Assembly (NCBI RefSeq): GCF_008795985.1
Contig: NZ_VMHP01000002.1
Location: 1,178,001 to 1,242,000 of the forward strand
Direction of reading: 5' to 3'
Origin: Marinobacter halotolerans
GTDB taxonomy: Bacteria > Pseudomonadota > Gammaproteobacteria > Pseudomonadales > Oleiphilaceae
DNA length: 64,000 bases
Part shown: positions 26,046 through 35,358 of the stretch, in pieces
How positions within the stretch are numbered: position 1 is the first letter of the stretch
Layout of the letters: every line of letters starts with the position of its first letter
The notes under the pieces: model-generated
What the model was told of the DNA's origin: nothing
The model's database searches: none
The model's input: the letters and a program-made list of their open reading frames with translations, nothing else
Made by a program: the position numbers and the translations under genes

Positions 26046-26511
26046 CTTCGGCTCCTGTGATCAGGTCCCGGTAGGCCTTGGGGGTGGCATCCTTCCCGAT
26101 GCGCATAAAGGTGCCGACGCAGTTGGCAATGGTTTCGCCCGTGTCCTGATAAGCCTCGCAGCGGGTAAAGATGATGTTTCGGGTGATTTTGTAGGTTTCG
26201 GCCCGTGCGAACACCGGTCGATGAGGTTCCGCCGGGCGCATGTAGTCGACCCGCAGGTCCAGCGTGGGGCACAGCTCGAAATCGTTCAGCGCGCACATGA
26301 TGACCGAGCCGGAGGCCGTGTCCATCAGGGTGGTGATGGCGCCGCCGTGAATCACACCGGTGTCGGGGTTACCCACAATGAAATCGCTGTACGGCAGCCG
26401 GAGGATCAGCTCGCCCTCACGGGCAGATTCAACCGCCAGGCCAAGCTCACAGGCCTGGTTCAGTGTTCCGATAAACCGGCGTACCCGGTCCATTCGCAAA
26501 GAGTCGTTCAT
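26032..26511 (-). CDS. PaaI-type hotdog thioesterase
   Basis: A 159-residue hotdog thioesterase with the catalytic-loop motif NPDTGVIHGGAITTLMDTASG and the beta strand LDLRVDYMRPA. Start 26511 was chosen because it lies one base after the TGA of the upstream DUF599 gene and begins the conserved part. The longer frame upstream would overlap that gene by over 100 bases. It is paralogous to the next gene. Confidence 0.87.
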   Translation of the reverse strand: MNDSLRMDRVRRFIGTLNQACELGLAVESAREGELILRLPYSDFIVGNPDTGVIHGGAITTLMDTASGSVIMCALNDFELCPTLDLRVDYMRPAEPHRPVFARAETYKITRNIIFTRCEAYQDTGETIANCVGTFMRIGKDATPKAYRDLITGAEDDES

Positions 26512-26512
26512 A

Positions 26513-27253
26513 TCAGTCAGAAGCTTTTCCCTTTTCCGTATCGGCTCTGGCCACCGGATCTTCAAATACTTTACCGGCACGCAGGGCCACCAGTGCATCG
26601 GAGCGGAATTCGCGGCGGTACAGAATGATGACAATCAACGTCGACGCCCCGATAAACGCCACCGGGTGTATGAACCACGCCACAACGGCCAGCGCATAGT
26701 AGTAGGAGCGCAGGCCGAGGTTAAAGGCATCGCCGGCTTGGTTGCATACGGTGGCGGCGCTGCGTGCAAAAGCATCCCGGGCGGCAGGGCTGGTTTTGGT
26801 GTCGCCCGCCAGCGGCGCTGCGCCGATCAGCACAGCCAGGAAGTTGTACGTACGCATGGACCAGGTAAATTTGAAAAACGCGTAGATGAAGATAACCATC
26901 AACAGGATCATCCGCATTTCAAACACAGGACGCGACGGCAAAGTACCAAATGGCATGGTGCTGAACACTTCCATCACCTGCTGGGTATAGCCCAGGGCGG
27001 TAATGATACCGGCCAGAATCAGTAGGCAGCTTGACGCAAAGAAGGCGCCATTGCGTTCCAGGTTACCAACCACGGACGCATCGGATATGCGGTTTTCACG
27101 GGACAACATCACTCTCATCCAGTCTGTCCGGTAGAGGTCCAGTGTGTTGGACAGGCAAGGGCGTTTATCCGCTGCGTGTTGGGAGTAGAGACTGTAGCCA
27201 AGCCAGCAGATTAAGAACCAGACCAGAGCGGCCAGTTCGAGATAAATACCCAT
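26513..27253 (-). CDS. DUF599 membrane protein
   Basis: A 246-residue inner-membrane protein with four main hydrophobic segments (starting LAALVWFLICWLGYSLYS; then FFASSCLLILAGIITALG, MILLMVIFIYAFFKFTWS and YYYALAVVAWFIHP). The order and the conserved FKFTWSMRTYNF block match DUF599. The C-terminus is charged and cytoplasmic. It leads an operon with two hotdog thioesterases (one base between stop and next start). Function unknown. Confidence 0.85.
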   Translation of the reverse strand: MGIYLELAALVWFLICWLGYSLYSQHAADKRPCLSNTLDLYRTDWMRVMLSRENRISDASVVGNLERNGAFFASSCLLILAGIITALGYTQQVMEVFSTMPFGTLPSRPVFEMRMILLMVIFIYAFFKFTWSMRTYNFLAVLIGAAPLAGDTKTSPAARDAFARSAATVCNQAGDAFNLGLRSYYYALAVVAWFIHPVAFIGASTLIVIILYRREFRSDALVALRAGKVFEDPVARADTEKGKASD

Positions 27254-27423
27254 TCAGAGTTTCCAGAGGTCAGTCGTCGGATGTTTTGATGTAGCCGTAA
27301 AGGATAACGTATCGGCCTGACAGCCTCCACCAGAGCGCGGTTATTGCGTACATGTCACTGACTGCTGCAGGACTTTGGTATAACCTCTGAAAATAACAGG
27401 ACGAGACCCAGGAGAGGATTCCA

Positions 27424-28704
27424 ATGATGCCCAGACGCTATAAAACCTTTATCGCCGCAATCGTGTCAGCTTTTGCACTGGCGGGCTGCTCGGTAAACCC
27501 GGTCACCGGCGAAAAGCAGTTGTCGCTGATACCTGAAAGCCAGGCGCTGGCCATCGGAGAGGAGCAGTACGAGCCAACGCAACAGACTCAGGGCGGCCGT
27601 TTTTATCTGGACCCGGAGCTCAACCTTTACGTAAAGGAGGTAGGCATGAAGCTGGCCCGGGTGAGCGACCAGCCCGACCTGCCCTACGAGTTTGTGGTAC
27701 TGAACAGCGGCGTACCCAATGCCTGGGCCCTGCCCGGTGGAAAAATCGCAATCAATCGAGGACTGTTGACGGAATTCGACAACGAAGCACAGCTGGCGGC
27801 GGTTCTGGGGCACGAAATTGTTCATGCCGCCGCCATGCACGGGCATCAGCGCATGCAGCAAAGCACTCTCATCAGTCTGGGGGTTGCGGGGTTGGGCTAC
27901 GCCATTTCCGACAATGAATGGTCCAGTCTGATCATGGGCGGCGCTGCGATGGGCGCTCAACTGGCGCTGGCCCAGTATAGCCAGGGCGACGAACTGGAAG
28001 CAGACCGCTACGGCATCCGTTACATGAAAGAAGCAGGCTACGATCCCCAGGCCGCCGTTGAGCTGCAAAAGATTTTCGTGCGCCTGTCCGAAGGGAACAA
28101 TCCCGGTTTTGTGCAAGGGCTATTCGCCACGCACCCGCCGTCAACCAAGCGGGTGCAGGAGAATCAGGAACTGGTCAACAAGATCGGAGCCGGTGGCTAT
28201 ATTGGCCGGGAAACCTACCAGAAAAAACTCTCCTATCTGCGAAGCGTGCAGCCTGCCTATGAAGCCTTTGACCGGGCCCGGGAATTCGCGGGCAATGATC
28301 AGCTCGACAAGGCCATGACCGAAATCAACGAAGCCATCCGCATCGAGCCGGAAGAAGCGGCCTTCTACGCCTTCAGAGGCAAGATTTACCGGGCCCGGAA
28401 ACAGCTTGAACAGGCGGCCGCAGATTTCAACAAGGCCACCTCTCTCTACCCGGAAATGTTTTCGTATCAGCTCAATCAGGGCCTGAACGCTCTGGCACTG
28501 AACAACCTTTCGAAGGCCCGGGAGAGCCTGAACCGCGCCAATGAAGTTGTACCGACTTCCATCGCGTTTCTCCGTCTTGGTGACATTGCCGTGAGACAGG
28601 GCCGCCGGGAGGATGCTATCAACTATTACAGCACCGCGGCCAACGCCAGCGGCGAGGTTGCCGCCGAGGCGAAAAAGAAACTTGCACAGCTGACAGCAAA
28701 CTAG
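27424..28704 (+). CDS. M48 family metalloprotease lipoprotein with TPR repeats (BepA-like)
   Basis: A 426-residue protein: lipoprotein signal with LAGC (cysteine 22), zinc-metallopeptidase domain (about 35-265) with HEIVH at 130-134 and the ExxxD ligand motif in ELEAD (190-194), then about four TPR-like helical repeats (270-420, for example LEQAAADFNKATSLYPE). The layout resembles BepA/YfgC, which oversees outer-membrane protein assembly in the periplasm, though that protein is not usually lipid-anchored. The ribosome site is GGAGAGG. It is transcribed divergently from the DUF599 gene. Confidence 0.88.
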   Translation: MMPRRYKTFIAAIVSAFALAGCSVNPVTGEKQLSLIPESQALAIGEEQYEPTQQTQGGRFYLDPELNLYVKEVGMKLARVSDQPDLPYEFVVLNSGVPNAWALPGGKIAINRGLLTEFDNEAQLAAVLGHEIVHAAAMHGHQRMQQSTLISLGVAGLGYAISDNEWSSLIMGGAAMGAQLALAQYSQGDELEADRYGIRYMKEAGYDPQAAVELQKIFVRLSEGNNPGFVQGLFATHPPSTKRVQENQELVNKIGAGGYIGRETYQKKLSYLRSVQPAYEAFDRAREFAGNDQLDKAMTEINEAIRIEPEEAAFYAFRGKIYRARKQLEQAAADFNKATSLYPEMFSYQLNQGLNALALNNLSKARESLNRANEVVPTSIAFLRLGDIAVRQGRREDAINYYSTAANASGEVAAEAKKKLAQLTAN

Positions 28705-28777
28705 CGTCATTAACTACATTGACTTCTAGAGCAAAAACTCTAAAAATTGGAATACCCAATCAACAAGGAGTTTTGCC

Positions 28778-29326
28778 ATGTTCGCAAAACGTATCCAGCC
28801 GATGGTATTCCAGGCTCGGCGACTTTATGTGGAACTGATGTTTCAGGTTATGGGTCGCGCCCTCCAGGCGGTCAGCGAATTCGATTCGACCGTACAGGCC
28901 GAGGCCCGTTCGCTACCTGAAGGCTTTCTGTTTGAAATGATGGTAATGCCCAACGGCAGCCGAATGATTGTGGAACATACCGGCAACGGTCGCCTCCACT
29001 ACCACGGCGACAAGGCTCCCCGCCCGATTGACCTGTCCATCCAGTTCAAACACGTCGCCCATGCTTTTCTGGTGCTGTCGTTCCAGGAAAAGACCTCGGT
29101 GGCATTTGCCAACGACCGCATGCTGGTGGACGGCGATATCGGCTACGCCGTGCGGATGACCCGGGTTCTGAACCGGCTGGAAGCCTTTATTCTTCCCAAA
29201 CTGGTGGCCGAACGCGCGGTCAAGGAATATCCGGCGTCCCTGCATCTGCCGGAGAAACTGATCAGCGCTGCCCGCATCTATCTGAAAGTCGCCACCAATT
29301 TTGTTGAGACAGCGAGAGCATCATGA
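28778..29326 (+). CDS. SCP2-like sterol/lipid-carrier domain protein (tentative)
   Basis: A 182-residue protein without signal peptide. The middle (about 65-140) has the pattern of an SCP2-like lipid-binding domain (IDLSIQFKHVAHAFLVLSF, then TSVAFANDRMLVDGDIGYAVRM), with helical N- and C-terminal parts. It has a strong AAGGAG ribosome site and overlaps the following alcohol dehydrogenase start by four bases (ATGA). The tight link suggests it presents a lipophilic substrate to, or works with, that enzyme. The family assignment is by pattern and is moderate. Confidence 0.6.
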   Translation: MFAKRIQPMVFQARRLYVELMFQVMGRALQAVSEFDSTVQAEARSLPEGFLFEMMVMPNGSRMIVEHTGNGRLHYHGDKAPRPIDLSIQFKHVAHAFLVLSFQEKTSVAFANDRMLVDGDIGYAVRMTRVLNRLEAFILPKLVAERAVKEYPASLHLPEKLISAARIYLKVATNFVETARAS

Positions 29327-30510
29327 GCAACAAGTACTACGAATTTTTCTGCCCGGTCAAAGTCATTGCGGGTAAAGCCGCACTGGAACATATTCCCTAT
29401 GAACTGACCGGCATGGCCGCAAAGCGCCCCATGATCATTACCGACAAGGGGGTGCGTGCCGCCGGCCTGCTGGAACCGGTGATTGCAGCCTGCGAAGAAA
29501 GCGGCCTGGAAATCGTGAGCATTTACGATGACGTGCCTCCGGATTCCTCTACCGATGTGGTCAGGGACATTGCCGGCATATACCGGAGCGAGAAATGCGA
29601 TTCGCTGATTGCCGTGGGGGGCGGGTCCGCCATCGATACGGCAAAAGCCGTGAATATACTGGTCTCCGAGGGCGGTGATGACATTGCCAAATATAGCGGT
29701 GCCGGCGTTATCAAAAGCCCGCTCAAACCCTTCCTGGTGGTACCAACCACTGCCGGCACCGGCTCGGAAGTGACTTCGGTGGCGGTGATCACCGATACCA
29801 GAAAGTCCGTGAAACTGCCATTCAGCTCGTCATTTCTGCTGCCAAACGCGGCCGTGATTGACCCGCGGATGACGCTGACCCTGCCGCCCCATGTCACTGC
29901 GGCAACGGCCATGGACGCCATGACCCATGCTACGGAAGCTTTTACCTGCATGGCGAAAAACCCGCTGAGTGATGCCTACGCCACTTCTGCCATCAAGAAA
30001 ATCAGCACCCATCTGCTGGCAGTGATGGACAGCCCTAAGGATGCCGATGGCCGCTTGGAGCTTGCCCAGGCCTCCACTATGGCTGGCATTGCCTTTTCCA
30101 ACTCAATGGTAGGGCTGGTGCACGCCCTTGGTCACGCCACGGGCGCTATCTGCCACCTGCCCCACGGCCTGTGTATGAGTCTCTACCTGCCCTACGTGCT
30201 CGAGTACAACCTGGAATCGATCCGCGAGCCGCTGGGTGAACTCCTGCTGTACCTCGATGGGCCGGAAGTATACGCAGCCACGCCGTCGAACCGCCGCGCC
30301 GAAGCAAGCATTGCATCACTGCGCAAACTGCGGGACGAACTGCACAAGCGCTGTAAATTGCCGCGCACCCTTAAAGAAACCGGCAGCGTCACTGAAGACC
30401 AGCTGGAACACATTGCCGAAATGGCCCTGGACGACGGCTCTATCATGTTTAACCCCAAAGAAGTTCTGCTGGAGGACGCCAGGGCTGTCCTGAAACGTGC
30501 CTGGGCGTGA
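29323..30510 (+). CDS. Iron-containing alcohol dehydrogenase
   Basis: A 395-residue group III (metal-dependent) alcohol dehydrogenase. The nucleotide motif is AVGGGSAIDTAKAVN; PTTAGTGSEVTSVAVI is the family signature; the metal ligands lie in DAMTHATEAF and in GLVHALGHATGAICHLPHG. It oxidises alcohols to aldehydes with NAD(P)+. Its start overlaps the stop of the SCP2-like gene. In a marine hydrocarbon-degrading relative it could act on long-chain or lipid-derived alcohols; that is inference from the neighbour. Confidence 0.93.
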   Translation: MSNKYYEFFCPVKVIAGKAALEHIPYELTGMAAKRPMIITDKGVRAAGLLEPVIAACEESGLEIVSIYDDVPPDSSTDVVRDIAGIYRSEKCDSLIAVGGGSAIDTAKAVNILVSEGGDDIAKYSGAGVIKSPLKPFLVVPTTAGTGSEVTSVAVITDTRKSVKLPFSSSFLLPNAAVIDPRMTLTLPPHVTAATAMDAMTHATEAFTCMAKNPLSDAYATSAIKKISTHLLAVMDSPKDADGRLELAQASTMAGIAFSNSMVGLVHALGHATGAICHLPHGLCMSLYLPYVLEYNLESIREPLGELLLYLDGPEVYAATPSNRRAEASIASLRKLRDELHKRCKLPRTLKETGSVTEDQLEHIAEMALDDGSIMFNPKEVLLEDARAVLKRAWA

Positions 30511-30614
30511 AAACCGGGCATTGAAACCGGCGGACCAAAGAAGGACAATCCATAGTTGCTGGCAGGGACCCGCCGGATGAGTGAGACACGTTCATCAATC
30601 AGAGCCAATCGCCT

Positions 30615-31382
30615 ATGGTTAGTCCCCGACCCAATTCGTGGTTTGTCCTTCTTGTTTTCAGTTTTATGCTTCCCGCCTTTGCCGTTGCGGAGACCGGGGC
30701 TACTGACACCAAAGTTCTTCGCTTCAACGTCTCCCCCAACGGCTATCCCCCTTACCTGATCACTGACGGCGAACAGACCTCTGGCATCATGTGGACCGTG
30801 CTTGAGGAAATCGCGGGACGCCTCGGTTATCAGTTGGAAGCACAGAAGGTACCGCGCAAGCGGGTAGATCAGATGTTGCTGGAGGGGTTTATTGATGGCA
30901 CCTCCCGGGCAAAAGAGTGGACCAGCCGCCCGGAAGACTTTGTTTTTACGGACCCGATAGTCACCATTGAAGAAGTGGTGTTTTTCCCTTCCGGCTCACC
31001 TCACGATTTCGAAGTCGTTGAAGATCTTTTCTCACTCACGCTGGTCACCCATCTCGGCTACCACTACCCGACGCTGAAACCTCATTTCGAGTCCGGCAGG
31101 ATTGAGCGATTCGATGTGGCCCGGGATCAGGATCTTTTCGTCTACGTACTGAAAGGTGATGGACTGGATGCCGCTGTTGCCGATCGTCTTGTTGGCCAAT
31201 GGATTCTGTTTACCAAAGACATGCGGGACCGGTTCCGTGCCAGCGAAGCAACGCTGAGCGAAGTGGGCTTCCGGATCATGCTGCGGCCCGAGTGGCAGTC
31301 CTTTGCCACGGCCTTCAACAGGGAATTGGCTTCCATGCGACAGAACGGCGAAATTGAGGCCATTCTGGCGCAGTATCGTTAA
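30615..31382 (+). CDS. Orphan periplasmic solute-binding protein (SBP family 3)
   Basis: A 255-residue periplasmic protein with a signal peptide (cleavage near AVAET). The binding-protein fold shows NVSPNGYPPYLITDGEQTSGI and later VTHLGYHYPTL, SGRIERFDVA and FNRELASMRQNGEIEAILAQY. No transporter genes are adjacent. The ribosome site before ATG 30615 is weak. It resembles the orphan at 16325-17194 in architecture rather than close sequence. Confidence 0.8.
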   Translation: MVSPRPNSWFVLLVFSFMLPAFAVAETGATDTKVLRFNVSPNGYPPYLITDGEQTSGIMWTVLEEIAGRLGYQLEAQKVPRKRVDQMLLEGFIDGTSRAKEWTSRPEDFVFTDPIVTIEEVVFFPSGSPHDFEVVEDLFSLTLVTHLGYHYPTLKPHFESGRIERFDVARDQDLFVYVLKGDGLDAAVADRLVGQWILFTKDMRDRFRASEATLSEVGFRIMLRPEWQSFATAFNRELASMRQNGEIEAILAQYR

Positions 31383-31410
31383 CGAACGTCTTCGTTAATA
31401 GCCCATTGCT

Positions 31411-33897
31411 CTACTCCAGTCTTCTGAGCAGGAGCATGGGGGAAACACTCAATACCGGTTTGAGCTGCCAGCGACCAAAGAGCGCAAGCACCAACGCACT
31501 CACCACGGGTATGGGCAGAATGGCCTGCCAGTGCCAGCGGAACTCCCCTTCAAACATCCTGAACTGCAGAGCCCAGACGGCAGCTTCCGCCGCTGCCACG
31601 CCCAGAACTCCCGCAAAGAAGCCCAGGAACGCGAATTCCAGCATAGTGCTACGCACGAGCAGCGACTGGCGCCCGCCCAGGGTTCTGAGCAGCGCGCCCT
31701 CTCGCTGACGCTCCTGCATGGTGGCGCTGACCACTGCCGCCATCACCACCAACGCCGCAGCGAGAATAAGCGCAAGAATGGCTTCTATCGCCTGGGTCAC
31801 CTGGCGGACGATCTCCTGGATGCGTTCAATGATGTTATCGATGGCCAGCACGGACACGGTCGGAAACTTGCGGGAGAACTCGTTGAGCGCACCCTTCTGA
31901 TCCTTGGGCAGGTAGAAGGCCGTTATCCAGGTTGCAGGCATGTTTTCCAGCCCGCCACCCGGAGGAAACGCCATGTAGAAGTTGGGCTTCATACTGTCCC
32001 ACTGCACCGTGCGGATGCTGGTCACCGGTTCGGTGACCTTGTCCGAGCCAATGGTGAATGTGAGTTCGTCCCCCACCTGGATGCCGAGTTTACCGGCCAG
32101 CTCTGCTTCGATAGACACACCACTGGTCTGTGAGGGCTTGAACCACTGCCCGCTGACAATCTCATTGTCGTTGGGCAGATCTCCCATCCAGGTCAGGTTA
32201 AGCTCCCGGTTCAGGGCACCTACCCGCTCCTCCTTGGTGACGGCTTCCCTGACTGGGTTACCGTTAAGCTCGGTAAAGCGTCCCCGTACCATCGGGTAGA
32301 CCTGTTTCAGAGGCTGGCCGCGCTCGGCCCAGAACTGCTCCACTTCATCCACTGCTTCCGGCGCAATATTGATCAGAAAGTGATTTGGGGTGTCTTCCGG
32401 AAGCTGAGCCTGCCAGTCATCCAGCAGGGACGTTCGTACCAGAATCAGTGTGGCCGCCAGCATCAGTGTCATTGCGAATACGGCAATCTGAGACAGGCTC
32501 GCGCGGCGGTGCCGGTACAGCCCCACCAGGGCCAGCCGCCAGGCATTTCCGCCACCGCTTATTTTCCGCAGTGTGCTGACCAGAACCCAGCCCAGCAATG
32601 CCAGTGTGCCCAGCAACAATGCCAGCCCGCCCAGCAGGGACAGCACAAGGGAGACTTCTCGGGCATAGAGCCAGACCAGCCCGAATATCGCGACAATGGC
32701 AATTACCATATCGGGAATGGCTTCCCGCCCGGCTTCGCCCGGCTGGCTTCTCAGCACCCGCATCGCCGGCACGTTTTTCAGGCGGCGAATAGGTGGGTAA
32801 GCGAACGCGAAGAGCGAGACCAGCGCCGTCAGCAGCGCCGGTACCAGCGCATTTGGGTCCAGCTGATAGTCGATTTCCTGCTCCAGCACATCCCCCAACA
32901 CACTGGTGAGCAGCCAGTATAGCGGCAGAGCCACCACCAGCCCGCCAATAGCGCCGGCCAGCCCCCAGAGTCCCAGCCGTCTGACATAAAGCCGGCCGAT
33001 ACCCTGGCTGTTCACGCCCAGGGTTTTGAGCAGCGCCACGGTGTCCCGCTGGGACAGGGCGTATTGCCGACTGGCGACCGCTACTGCCACAGCGGCAAGC
33101 ATGACCGCCAGGCTTCCCCCCAGTAACAGGAAACGCTCCGCCCGCTCCAGGGATTCGGAGAAGGTCTCACCGTCTCTCACGCCTTCCCACTCATGACTGG
33201 CAGTGAGTTTCGGTTCCAGCCAACTGTAATAACCCTCCAGGGCTTCCTGCTCGCCGGCGAACAGGTAAACGTATTCGACCCGGCTTCCCTCCTTGATAAC
33301 TTCGGTAGACGGCACATCGCTCGCGTGCATCATCACCCGGGGGGCAAGGGCCGACATATTGAAACCGCCATCCGGCTCCCTTACCAACAGCCCGGACACA
33401 GTCAGGGACCGGCTGCCCACATCCAGGGAATCGCCGACCTCAAGGTCCAGCAGGCGTAACAGTCGCGGATTGATCCAGACTTCACCAGGCACGGGCCCGT
33501 TTGCAACCAGTTGCCTTGGCGCATCGCTGCTTTGCTGGATTTCCAGCTGCCCCCTGAGCGGATAGGCATCACTGACCGCTTTTACCGACACCAGCTGAAA
33601 GTCATTGGCGCCGTAGACCATGGTAGAGAACTCCACCATCCTGGCGGTTTCAAGACCGCGTTGCTGGGCCTCGTCGATCCAGGTCTGGGGTACCTCCCGG
33701 CCGTTTTCCGCCTCCAGCTGACGATCTGCGGCAAGAAAGGAGCTGGCCGATGTTACCAGTGTGCGTTGCAACTGGCTGGCGAACAGGGCAATGGTGGCAA
33801 CCGTCGCCACGGCAATGATCAGTGCGGAGAGGACCACGCGCACATCCCGCTCGCGCCAGTCCCGACGCACCGACATGAGTTTCCGGGAAGCCGCCAT
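31411..33897 (-). CDS. ybbP: ABC transporter permease, FtsX-like (YbbP)
   Basis: An 828-residue membrane protein with the duplicated FtsX architecture: an N-terminal helix (VVLSALIIAVATVATIALF), a large periplasmic domain, four helices, a repeat of the unit, and a C-terminal helix set. It pairs with the ATPase gene that overlaps its start by one base (TGATG). The set ybbA-ybbP divergent from tesA is widely conserved in gammaproteobacteria. The complex probably moves lipids or lipoproteins from the inner membrane; the cargo is unknown. Confidence 0.9.
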   Translation of the reverse strand: MAASRKLMSVRRDWRERDVRVVLSALIIAVATVATIALFASQLQRTLVTSASSFLAADRQLEAENGREVPQTWIDEAQQRGLETARMVEFSTMVYGANDFQLVSVKAVSDAYPLRGQLEIQQSSDAPRQLVANGPVPGEVWINPRLLRLLDLEVGDSLDVGSRSLTVSGLLVREPDGGFNMSALAPRVMMHASDVPSTEVIKEGSRVEYVYLFAGEQEALEGYYSWLEPKLTASHEWEGVRDGETFSESLERAERFLLLGGSLAVMLAAVAVAVASRQYALSQRDTVALLKTLGVNSQGIGRLYVRRLGLWGLAGAIGGLVVALPLYWLLTSVLGDVLEQEIDYQLDPNALVPALLTALVSLFAFAYPPIRRLKNVPAMRVLRSQPGEAGREAIPDMVIAIVAIFGLVWLYAREVSLVLSLLGGLALLLGTLALLGWVLVSTLRKISGGGNAWRLALVGLYRHRRASLSQIAVFAMTLMLAATLILVRTSLLDDWQAQLPEDTPNHFLINIAPEAVDEVEQFWAERGQPLKQVYPMVRGRFTELNGNPVREAVTKEERVGALNRELNLTWMGDLPNDNEIVSGQWFKPSQTSGVSIEAELAGKLGIQVGDELTFTIGSDKVTEPVTSIRTVQWDSMKPNFYMAFPPGGGLENMPATWITAFYLPKDQKGALNEFSRKFPTVSVLAIDNIIERIQEIVRQVTQAIEAILALILAAALVVMAAVVSATMQERQREGALLRTLGGRQSLLVRSTMLEFAFLGFFAGVLGVAAAEAAVWALQFRMFEGEFRWHWQAILPIPVVSALVLALFGRWQLKPVLSVSPMLLLRRLE

Positions 33898-34673
33898 CAG
33901 TTAGCCGCCTCGCTCGCAGCGGCCGCCGATTCAGGGGCGTTGCCCGACGGTTCGGTGAGAATGCCTGCTTCGATAGAGAACTGGCGGGAACAGCGGGCGG
34001 CCAGACGCTCGTCATGGGTCACCATCACCAGGGTTGTGCCCTGCTCGCGGTTCAGCGTCATTAGCAGATCCGACACCTCGGCGCCGGTGCGGTTATCAAG
34101 GTTGCCAGTGGGCTCATCGGCGAACAGCACGGCCGGCTCCGAAGCAAACGCACGGGCAATCGCCACCCGCTGTTGCTCGCCGCCGGAGAGCTGACGGGGC
34201 GTATGAGTCAAACGCTCACCAAGGCCAACCCGTTCCAGCAGCTCTCGAGCCTTGGCTTCCGGCTTGTCAGAGCCGCTGAGCTCCAGCGGCAGCATGACGT
34301 TTTCAAGGGCGGTTAGCGCTGGCAACAGCTGAAAGGACTGGAACACAAACCCGACCCGCCGGGATCTGAGCTGCGCCCGCTCGTCTTCGCCCAGCTCGCT
34401 GATCACGGCGCCATCCAGCTCAACCCTGCCGGCAGACGGTGTATCAAGCCCGGCCAGAAGGCCCAGCAGAGTGGTTTTGCCCGAACCGGAACGACCGACA
34501 ATGGCCACGGACTCGCCACGGTTGATTTCAAGGTTGACCCCCTGCAAGATCGTCAACGTATCTGTTTCGAGACTGACCTGATGGGTCAGATCGGTAACTT
34601 TCAGCATTGGTCTGGCATTTTCTGGCTGGTGTTCACTCAGGTCGCTCACGGGCTCTCCAACGAAATGACTCAT
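33897..34673 (-). CDS. ybbA: ABC transporter ATP-binding protein (YbbA)
   Basis: A 258-residue ATPase of the LolD/MacB type: Walker A GRSGSGKTT, signature LSGGEQQRVAIARA, Walker B AVLFADEPTGNLD and switch VTHDERLAARC. It powers the YbbP permease encoded downstream. The start is uncertain: ATG 34673 gives an N-terminal extension, ATG 34607 (MLKVTDL) fits the usual length; neither has a clear ribosome site. The tesA gene begins 27 bp away in the opposite direction. Confidence 0.92.
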   Translation of the reverse strand: MSHFVGEPVSDLSEHQPENARPMLKVTDLTHQVSLETDTLTILQGVNLEINRGESVAIVGRSGSGKTTLLGLLAGLDTPSAGRVELDGAVISELGEDERAQLRSRRVGFVFQSFQLLPALTALENVMLPLELSGSDKPEAKARELLERVGLGERLTHTPRQLSGGEQQRVAIARAFASEPAVLFADEPTGNLDNRTGAEVSDLLMTLNREQGTTLVMVTHDERLAARCSRQFSIEAGILTEPSGNAPESAAAASEAAN

Positions 34674-34700
34674 TTGCTTGATTTAATAAACAGGATCTCT

Positions 34701-35345
34701 ATGGATACGGCATTCCGACGTCTGAGATCAATAGTTTTCATCGCTTTAATCTTTGTGGTTGCGCCGGTTTCCGGCAATGGGACCAGTTCCGACAAGCACC
34801 TGCTGATTATGGGTGACAGCCTGAGCGCCGCTTACGGCGTGCAAACCGAGGAGGCCTGGGTAACCCTACTCAGACAGCGGCTCGACAACCGCGGATTCAC
34901 GGGCTGGGAAGTGATCAACGCCAGTATCAGCGGCGAGACCACCGACGGCGGCCTCAGACGTCTGCCTGAACTGCTGAACCGCCACCAGCCAGAGATCGTG
35001 ATGATTGAGTTAGGTGGCAACGACGGGCTGCGGGGTTTTCCACCGCAGGTCATACGCCAGAATCTGGCGAGCATGATCGAACAGTCCCAACAGGCCGGAG
35101 CCAATGTGCTCGTGGTGGGCATGCAGATACCCCCAAATTACGGCCAGCGCTACACCGAGGCGTTCGCCAACATATTCCCGGAGCTGGCTGAACAGTACGA
35201 CACTCGATTGGTACCCTTCTTCCTGGCGAATATCTACGATAAAAAAGGCTTGATGCAGGACGATGACATCCATCCTACGGCTGAAGCCCAGGGCCAGCTT
35301 CTGGACAATGTCTGGCCGGTGCTTGAGCCCATGTTGACGGAATGA
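34701..35345 (+). CDS. tesA: Arylesterase / multifunctional thioesterase TesA (SGNH hydrolase)
   Basis: A 214-residue periplasmic SGNH hydrolase: signal peptide (about 1-25), nucleophile motif GDSLSAAYG, block II ISGETTDGG, block III GGNDGL and catalytic Asp/His in DDDIHPT. It cleaves acyl-CoA and ester substrates. ATG 34701 was chosen because it begins the signal peptide and has CAGGA upstream. It is divergent from the ybbA-ybbP exporter, a widely kept arrangement. Confidence 0.92.
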   Translation: MDTAFRRLRSIVFIALIFVVAPVSGNGTSSDKHLLIMGDSLSAAYGVQTEEAWVTLLRQRLDNRGFTGWEVINASISGETTDGGLRRLPELLNRHQPEIVMIELGGNDGLRGFPPQVIRQNLASMIEQSQQAGANVLVVGMQIPPNYGQRYTEAFANIFPELAEQYDTRLVPFFLANIYDKKGLMQDDDIHPTAEAQGQLLDNVWPVLEPMLTE

Positions 35346-35358
35346 CCGGGCCCACAGG

